A DNA stretch of 45,522 nucleotides from Acidimicrobiaceae bacterium (GTDB lineage Bacteria > Actinomycetota > Acidimicrobiia > Acidimicrobiales > RAAP-2), in the NCBI GenBank assembly GCA_003169675.1, contig PNAT01000174.1, positions 164 to 45,685 on the forward strand, in the 5' to 3' direction. Each line of letters starts with the position of its first letter. Within the stretch, counting starts at the first letter, position 1. The notes beneath the pieces were generated by a model, which was not told the origin of the DNA, did no database searches, and was given only the letters and a program-made list of their open reading frames with translations. Positions 40,240 to 45,522 of this stretch are shown here, in pieces. Both the position numbers and the translations under genes were made by a program.

Positions 40240-42446
40240 TGCCCATTGCGGTCAATGAGGACCACGAGGCACTGCGCCTGACCGCGCTGCGCTGGTTGCA
40301 GGCCCACTGTCCTGGCACGGTACCGCGGGCTGCGGCGGAGTCCAAGAGCGGGGAACTCCCCGCGGCATGGGAGGCTATGGCCGCACAGGGCTGGCTGGGC
40401 CTTCATGTGGCGGAAGCCGACGGCGGCCAGGGTTTCTCGCTGAGTGAGCTGGCGGTGGTGCTCGAAGAGCTCGGCTATGCCCTGTTCCCCGGACCCGTGC
40501 TCCCGACCGTGTTGGCCGCAGCCGTGATCTCCCGGCATGGCACCCCAGCCCAGCGGTCCGCCCTACTCCCCGGGTTGGCCGACGGCAGCACGCCTGCCGC
40601 GGTGGCCCTGAGTGCCGGGACACTGCAACGCCATCAAGGCGTGAGCCTGTCGGTGAGCGGCACGCTCCGGCCCGTCCTGGGTCTGGTGACGGCCAGCCTG
40701 CTGCTCGCACCGATGGACGACGGTTGCTGGTGCGTGCTCGAACCTGCCCATGGCGTCGAGGTTGAGGCGCTGCCCGCCCTCGATGGCACCCGGGCCCTGG
40801 GCCAGCTGGTTGCTGAGAACGCCCCGTTGTCTGACGACGCCCTGCTCCCGACGGTGACGATGGAGGAGGTGCGTGACCTGGCCCTGGTTCTGGTGGCGGC
40901 CGAATCGGCCGGCATGGCCCGCTGGTGCCTCGACACCGCGTCGGAGTATGCCAAGGTCCGCGTGCAGTTCGGCCGACCGATCGGCCAGTTCCAGGCCGTC
41001 AAGCACGCCCTGGCCGACATGCTGGTCTCCGTCGAGCAGTGCGCAGCCGTCGCCTGGGACGGCGCGGCGGCGTGGAGTGATGCGGGGATCGTCGCCGAAG
41101 GGGCGGGAGAACGAGCGCTCAGCGCACGCGTGGCCGGGGCGGTCAGCCTCGAAGCTGCCACGCACTGCGCCAAGCAGTGCATCCAGGTGCTGGGAGGGAT
41201 CGGCTTCACCTGGGAGCATGACGCGCACTTCTACCTGAAGCGGACAATGGCCAACCGTCAACTCCTGGGTGATGTCGGCTCTTTGGAGTTGGAGGTCAGC
41301 GCGCTGGCCATCGATGGCGTGCGACGGGGCCTGGACGCTGTCCTCCCGCCCGAGGCTGAGGTGATGCGCCCCGAGATCCAAGCGCTCGTGCATGAGGTGG
41401 CCGAAGCCGGTGCCGGCGCCGACCAGCGGGCCGCCCTGGTCCGGGCCGGACTGATCATGCCGCACTGGCCCGCACCCTGGGGGAGGGGGTCCTCACCGCT
41501 GGAGCAGATCGTCATCGACCAGGAGCTGGCGTCGGCCGGGATCCCGCGCCCACACCTTGCGGTCGGCGCCTGGGCCCTGCCGACCCTGATCGCGCACGGG
41601 ACCGCGGAGCAGCAGGAACGTTGGGTCCGTCCCACACTCTTGGGTGAGCTTTCGTGGTGCCAACTGTTCAGCGAGCCTGGCGCGGGTTCGGACCTGGCCG
41701 CCCTGAGCACCAAGGCCGAGAAGGTTGACGGCGGCTATCTCCTCACCGGTCAAAAGGTGTGGACGTCATTGGCCCACACGGCCGATTTCGGGATCTGCCT
41801 CGCCCGCAGCGACCCCAACGCCCCCAAGCACGCCGGCATCACCTACTTCATCGTCGACATGCAGAGCGAGGGACTCGATATCAGGCCGCTTCGTGAGCTC
41901 ACCGGTGCCGCCATGTTCAATGAGGTCTTCCTACAGAACGTCTTCGTGGCTGACGATGCCGTGGTCGGCCAGCCGGGCGACGGGTGGAGAATCGGTCGCA
42001 CGACCCTGGCCAACGAACGAGTCTCCATGTCCTCGGGTGCGTCGTTCGGCAACGGCGTGGAGTCACTCATACGCACCGTGACCCGGCGCGGCGAAGAGTG
42101 CCCACCCAGCCTGGCCGCAGGCCTGGGCCATCTGCTGGTGGAGGCGCAGTCCATCGCGCTGCTCGGTCACAGGGCGACGCTGCGGGCCCTCTCCGGGGTC
42201 GACCCGGGGAGTGGTTCGAGTGTGCGCAAGCTCTTAGGAGTGGAGCACGAGCAGCGGGTGCAAGAGATGGGCATGGCGCTCTACGGGGCCGATGGTGCCG
42301 TGCTGGACGGGCGGGCCAGGCGGTGGGAAGAAGGCTTCCTCTCCACCCGGTGCCTGACCATTGCCGGCGGCACCAGCGAGGTGCAGCGCAACGTCATCGC
42401 CGAGCGGATGCTGGGGCAGCCGCGGGATGCCGAACCGGGCCGGTAG
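40239..42446 (+). CDS. Two-domain acyl-CoA dehydrogenase (fused beta-type and alpha-type)
   Basis: This 735-residue protein is built from two ACAD domains. The N-terminal half (about 1-360) has RVQFGRPIGQFQAVKH (241-256) and GGIGFTWEHDAHFYLKR (about 318-334), the beta-type ending. The C-terminal half has FSEPGAGSDLAAL (about 476-488), QKVWTSLAHTADFG and AGGTSEVQRNVIAERML (about 709-725), the catalytic type. The layout matches FadE34-like fused ACADs of steroid side-chain oxidation. GTG 40239 is the start, overlapping the ferredoxin stop. It may oxidise a branched or bulky acyl-CoA; the substrate is inferred only from this architecture and its P450/Ltp neighbours. Confidence 0.9.
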   Translation: MPIAVNEDHEALRLTALRWLQAHCPGTVPRAAAESKSGELPAAWEAMAAQGWLGLHVAEADGGQGFSLSELAVVLEELGYALFPGPVLPTVLAAAVISRHGTPAQRSALLPGLADGSTPAAVALSAGTLQRHQGVSLSVSGTLRPVLGLVTASLLLAPMDDGCWCVLEPAHGVEVEALPALDGTRALGQLVAENAPLSDDALLPTVTMEEVRDLALVLVAAESAGMARWCLDTASEYAKVRVQFGRPIGQFQAVKHALADMLVSVEQCAAVAWDGAAAWSDAGIVAEGAGERALSARVAGAVSLEAATHCAKQCIQVLGGIGFTWEHDAHFYLKRTMANRQLLGDVGSLELEVSALAIDGVRRGLDAVLPPEAEVMRPEIQALVHEVAEAGAGADQRAALVRAGLIMPHWPAPWGRGSSPLEQIVIDQELASAGIPRPHLAVGAWALPTLIAHGTAEQQERWVRPTLLGELSWCQLFSEPGAGSDLAALSTKAEKVDGGYLLTGQKVWTSLAHTADFGICLARSDPNAPKHAGITYFIVDMQSEGLDIRPLRELTGAAMFNEVFLQNVFVADDAVVGQPGDGWRIGRTTLANERVSMSSGASFGNGVESLIRTVTRRGEECPPSLAAGLGHLLVEAQSIALLGHRATLRALSGVDPGSGSSVRKLLGVEHEQRVQEMGMALYGADGAVLDGRARRWEEGFLSTRCLTIAGGTSEVQRNVIAERMLGQPRDAEPGR

Positions 42447-42477
42447 CAGGAGGCGGCACCGATAAGGTGGCCGGGCA

Positions 42478-42879
42478 ATGAGCGCGGATCACGCAGAGAT
42501 CGACCCGGACGTCAACCAGGACGAATGGCCGTTCCCGTCGGAGAAGTTCCTCCACGAGTGGGCACCCGGGGTGCTGCAGGCCCAAAACGCGTGGATGGCG
42601 TCCATCGACTCACTCCGCGCCCCTGACCGCAAGACCCATGAGCTCATCCGCATGGTGTGCACGGTGATCGCCCGTCAACCCGGGGGAGTGCAACGACACG
42701 CCCGGCTGGCCGCTGAGGTAGGTGCCACGTGGGACGAGATTGCCGGATCCATCCTTTTGACCGAGCCGGCCTTCGGAATTGTCCTGGCCATTCAAGCGTT
42801 GCCCGCCGCCCGCCGGGGCTTCAAACAAGGGATGTCGGGCAGCACCAGAGGCGACGGTGGGGAATCGCTGGGGGTCTGA
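42478..42879 (+). CDS. Carboxymuconolactone-decarboxylase-like protein
   Basis: The 133-residue helical protein has the CMD/AhpD-type core KTHELIRMVCTVIARQPGGV then QRHARLAAEVGATWDEIAGS. The redox CxxC of AhpD is absent: the segment has a single Cys and Q-R-H-A. The -10-like TAAGGT lies 9 nt before ATG 42478. Its stop TGA is the first part of the operator at 42877-42890. Its function is unknown; the second CMD-family protein in the window (22262) also lacks the cysteines. Confidence 0.8.
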   Translation: MSADHAEIDPDVNQDEWPFPSEKFLHEWAPGVLQAQNAWMASIDSLRAPDRKTHELIRMVCTVIARQPGGVQRHARLAAEVGATWDEIAGSILLTEPAFGIVLAIQALPAARRGFKQGMSGSTRGDGGESLGV

Positions 42880-42890
42880 CACGCGTGTCA
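42877..42890. promoter_or_regulatory. Operator candidate, site 8 (TGACACGCGTGTCA)
   Basis: The most symmetric copy in the window: all 14 bases are palindromic. It overlaps the stop codon of the CMD-like gene and ends 9 nt before ATG 42900. The following CATAGT (42889-42894) is -10-like, which would make the next transcript leaderless from ATG 42900. Confidence 0.72.
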
Positions 42891-42899
42891 TAGTTGGCC

Positions 42900-44159
42900 A
42901 TGCGCCTGGCCCCTGACGACGCGCTCACAGAATTCCGGCGGGAGCTCGAAGAGTGGTTAGACGAGCACCAGCCCGGTCCCGAGACCATGAAGGAGCAGTT
43001 CCGGAAATCATCAGCCCACCTCCCGCAGTGGGCCCGGGACTTCCAGCGCGCCATGTTCGAAGCTGGGTACCTTGTTCCGGGTTGGCCGCCCGAATTGGGG
43101 GGGCGCAACGCTTCGGTGCAGGAGCAGATGGTCTACTTCGAAGTCCTGGCCGAGCGCTCGGCGCCACGCTCCCTCAACCCGCAGGGACTCTCCATCTGCG
43201 CCGCCTCGATTGTCGAATTCGGCTCCGAAGAGCAGAAGGAACGATTCGTCGTTCCCACCCTGCGGGGCGAGATCACCTGGTGCGTCGGCATGAGCGAGCC
43301 CAATGCCGGGAGCGACCTGGCCTCCCTGGCCACGAAGGCGGAATTCCGGGAGGATCATTTCGTCGTCAATGGGCAGAAGGTCTGGACGTCGGGAGCCCAC
43401 GAGGCCGACGTGTGCATGTGCTACGTGCGCACCGACCCCGAAGCGGCCAAGCACAGGGGGATCAGCGTGCTCATCATCGATATGCGGACGCCCGGCATCA
43501 CGTGCCGGCCATTGCCTGAGTTGACCGATCCGGACCACGCCGATTTCAACGAAGTCTTCTTCACCGACGTTGAAGTTCCCGAGGAAAATCTTCTCGGTCA
43601 ACTCAACCAGGGCTGGTCAGTGAGCCAAGGATCGCTGCGCCACGAGAGGGGCATGCTCTGGATCATGAACGTGTCCAAGATGGAGCGCACCTTGAATTCA
43701 CTGATTCGCCTCTCCGCCCGGGACGATGGTCGGGGGTCCACCCTTGGTGCCGACCACCGCCTGGCCCAGGCGATCGGACAGTTGGCCACCGACATCGCGG
43801 CCATGCGGTGTCTCGGCTACCGGGGGTTCGCCAAGGCGAACCGGGGTGAAATGCCTCCCGAGCACATGCTGCTCAAGCTCTTCACCAGTGAGGCCGAACG
43901 CCGGGCCTGCCTGGTGGCTTCGGACGCTCTCGGTCTTGACGGCCTCGACCTCGAAGGACCCGGCCCCCAGCGGTTCACCGACTGGGACCTGGCTCACTTC
44001 GAGCCTGACCCGCTGGAAACGGGGCCGACCAGCCCGTTCTATGACGGCTCCTGGGCCGTCCAGTACCTGCGATCCTTTGCCGGCACCATTGCCGGTGGGA
44101 CGTCGGAGATCCAGCGCAATATCGTGGCCGAGCGCGTGCTCGGACTTCCCCGGGGGTGA
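42900..44159 (+). CDS. Acyl-CoA dehydrogenase
   Basis: The 419-residue ACAD has GMSEPNAGSDLASL, NGQKVWTSGAHEAD (FAD and substrate region) and AGTIAGGTSEIQRNIVAERVL at the C-terminus, so it is a catalytic-type subunit. The N-terminal half (LTEFRRELEEWLDEHQPG) resembles large FadE-type enzymes. ATG 42900 is chosen over TTG 42894 because operator and -10-like element lie directly before it. It may share a substrate with the fused ACAD or form a homomer. An aldehyde dehydrogenase follows after 7 nt, probably in the same unit. Confidence 0.92.
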   Translation: MRLAPDDALTEFRRELEEWLDEHQPGPETMKEQFRKSSAHLPQWARDFQRAMFEAGYLVPGWPPELGGRNASVQEQMVYFEVLAERSAPRSLNPQGLSICAASIVEFGSEEQKERFVVPTLRGEITWCVGMSEPNAGSDLASLATKAEFREDHFVVNGQKVWTSGAHEADVCMCYVRTDPEAAKHRGISVLIIDMRTPGITCRPLPELTDPDHADFNEVFFTDVEVPEENLLGQLNQGWSVSQGSLRHERGMLWIMNVSKMERTLNSLIRLSARDDGRGSTLGADHRLAQAIGQLATDIAAMRCLGYRGFAKANRGEMPPEHMLLKLFTSEAERRACLVASDALGLDGLDLEGPGPQRFTDWDLAHFEPDPLETGPTSPFYDGSWAVQYLRSFAGTIAGGTSEIQRNIVAERVLGLPRG

Positions 44160-44166
44160 GGTACTC

Positions 44167-45522
44167 ATGACGTTGTCCGTACTCGGCCAGCGCGATCAGC
44201 TGGGCGTGCAGCCCGGTCAGCTCTACATTGACGGCGCGTGGTGCGACGCCTCCGACGGTGGCGTGTGGGATCAGGCGAACCCGGCCACCAACGAGGTGGT
44301 CACCACCTTCGCCGTCGCTAGCGCGGCCGACGTGGACCGTGCGGTAGCGGCAGCTCGCACAGCGTTCGACGAGGGGCCGTGGCCCCGGATCACCGCCAAG
44401 GAGCGCAAGGCCTACTTCAACCGACTGGTGGCACTCATTGCGGCGCACGGTGAGGAGCTCAACCGGCTGCAGACTCTGGAGATGGGCATGCCCATCGCCT
44501 TCTCCTCCATGCCGGTGGTCTCTTACGAAATGGCAGCCGGAGTCTTCGATCATCACGGCGGCTGGATCGACAAGATCTGCGGCTCGACCTACCCGACCTA
44601 TGAGGCCGGACCGACGGGGGCCGACGTGCAGATCATGAGCTTCCGCGAGCCGGTGGGTGTGGTGGCCGCCATCATCCCGTGGAATGCCCCCATGATGCTC
44701 TTCGCGCAGAAGGTGGCGCCGGCGCTGGCCACCGGGTGCACCGTGGTGGTCAAGCCGTCCGAGTACGCCGTGCTCACCTCTTTGAAGTTGGCGGCGTTGA
44801 TCGAGATGGCGGGCTTCCCGCCCGGGGTCTTCAATCTGATCCCTGGACCAGGCGATCCCACCGGTGAGGCGCTCATCACGCACCCCGGGGTGGACAAGGT
44901 CACCTTCACCGGCAGCCGGGCCGTGGGAAAGCGCATCTTGGCGGCCAGCGGGGACACCATCAAGAGGGTGACACTCGAGTTGGGGGGCAAGTCGCCCAGC
45001 GTCATCTTTGAGGATGCCGAGAGTGTCGAGGGAGCGGCCATGATGGCGATGGGCATGGTATCCATGGGCCTGTCGGGCCAGGGGTGCGTGTGCCAGACCC
45101 GCTCCCTGGTGCAGCGCAGCGTCTACGACGCCTTCGTGGAGGCAGCCGCTACCTTGGTTGACATGGTCCAATTCGGCGATCCGTTCGACACCGCCACGAC
45201 ATCGGGCGCCATCATCAATCAGCGCCAACTCGACCGTGTGCTCGGCTTCATTGAGAAGGCACCGGCGCAGGGAGCTCGCCTGGTCGCCGGTGGTGGCCGG
45301 CCCGGAGGTGACCTGGCGCAAGGGAACTTCGTCAACCCCACTTTGTTCGCTGATGTCGACAACACCATGTCGGTCGCCCGGGAGGAGGTGTTCGGCCCGG
45401 TCCTGGTGGCCATGCCGTTCGACGACGAGGAAGAAGCAGTGAGGTTGGCCAACGACACCGACTACGGACTGGGGGCAGGCGTGTACACGACCAATGTGGC
45501 CCGGGCCTTCCGGGTGGCCAAG
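44167..45522 (+). CDS. Aldehyde dehydrogenase (3' end outside window)
   Basis: ATG 44167 opens a frame of 452 codons with no stop before the window edge, so the last 30-50 residues are missing. Features of the ALDH superfamily: IIPWNAPMMLFAQKVAPALA, KPSEYAV, FTGSRAVGK, general-base Glu271 in LELGGKSP, nucleophile Cys307 in SGQGCVCQTR, and EEVFGPVL near the end. It oxidises an aldehyde to the acid with NAD(P)+. It fits after an alcohol or Ltp/retro-aldol step in the preceding operon. Confidence 0.92.
   Translation, partial: MTLSVLGQRDQLGVQPGQLYIDGAWCDASDGGVWDQANPATNEVVTTFAVASAADVDRAVAAARTAFDEGPWPRITAKERKAYFNRLVALIAAHGEELNRLQTLEMGMPIAFSSMPVVSYEMAAGVFDHHGGWIDKICGSTYPTYEAGPTGADVQIMSFREPVGVVAAIIPWNAPMMLFAQKVAPALATGCTVVVKPSEYAVLTSLKLAALIEMAGFPPGVFNLIPGPGDPTGEALITHPGVDKVTFTGSRAVGKRILAASGDTIKRVTLELGGKSPSVIFEDAESVEGAAMMAMGMVSMGLSGQGCVCQTRSLVQRSVYDAFVEAAATLVDMVQFGDPFDTATTSGAIINQRQLDRVLGFIEKAPAQGARLVAGGGRPGGDLAQGNFVNPTLFADVDNTMSVAREEVFGPVLVAMPFDDEEEAVRLANDTDYGLGAGVYTTNVARAFRVAK

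Overview
The window is GC-rich, densely packed DNA from a high-GC actinobacterium. The gene families (several acyl-CoA dehydrogenases, thiolase-like lipid-transfer proteins, TetR regulators, NDP-forming acyl-CoA synthetase, DUF3817 and DUF664/DinB proteins, and a P450 with a 3Fe-4S ferredoxin) suggest Actinomycetota, possibly Acidimicrobiia. That placement is inference only. No rRNA, complete tRNA, CRISPR array or transposase was seen.

Layout. (1) 1-8712: a TetR gene diverges from a fused CoA-transferase, followed by a branched-chain-amino-acid-type ABC importer (LivK, a LivH-LivM fusion, LivG, LivF) and a thiolase. (2) 8693-11460: small membrane, DinB and VOC genes around a broken SRPBCC gene. 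(3) 11538-16947: a crotonase and an NDP-forming acyl-CoA synthetase on the minus strand diverge from an SDR and a thiolase-like protein. (4) 16978-19794: rlmN and small genes of general function. (5) 19798-23604: a crotonase and an amidohydrolase diverge from a CMD-family protein and an SDR. (6) 23605-27710: an apparent island holding an SDR remnant, the 3' end of a tRNA, a Tat-exported phosphoesterase, a nucleotidyltransferase fragment and a frameshifted adenylate cyclase. (7) 27711-37398: a thiolase-like protein, two divergent acyl-CoA dehydrogenases, three acyl-CoA or aryl-CoA ligases, a cyclic-nucleotide-binding protein and a second TetR. (8) 37529-45522: P450, thiolase-like protein, ferredoxin, two-domain acyl-CoA dehydrogenase, CMD-like protein, acyl-CoA dehydrogenase and an aldehyde dehydrogenase cut by the window end.

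Together the genes describe import, CoA activation, oxidation and thiolytic or retro-aldol shortening of a carboxylic acid, possibly steroid- or terpenoid-like or a branched chain. The substrate cannot be read from sequence.

The most notable signal is regulatory. A 14-bp inverted repeat TGAC-N6-GTCA (best form TGACACNNGTGTCA) occurs eight times, seven in front of a catabolic transcription unit and the eighth between two divergent ones. Several copies overlap -10-like hexamers. Two TetR genes each lie beside a copy. This looks like a local regulon of about 20 genes that I cannot match to a described operator. Many genes also show a TANNNT hexamer 6-9 nt before the start codon, which suggests leaderless transcripts.
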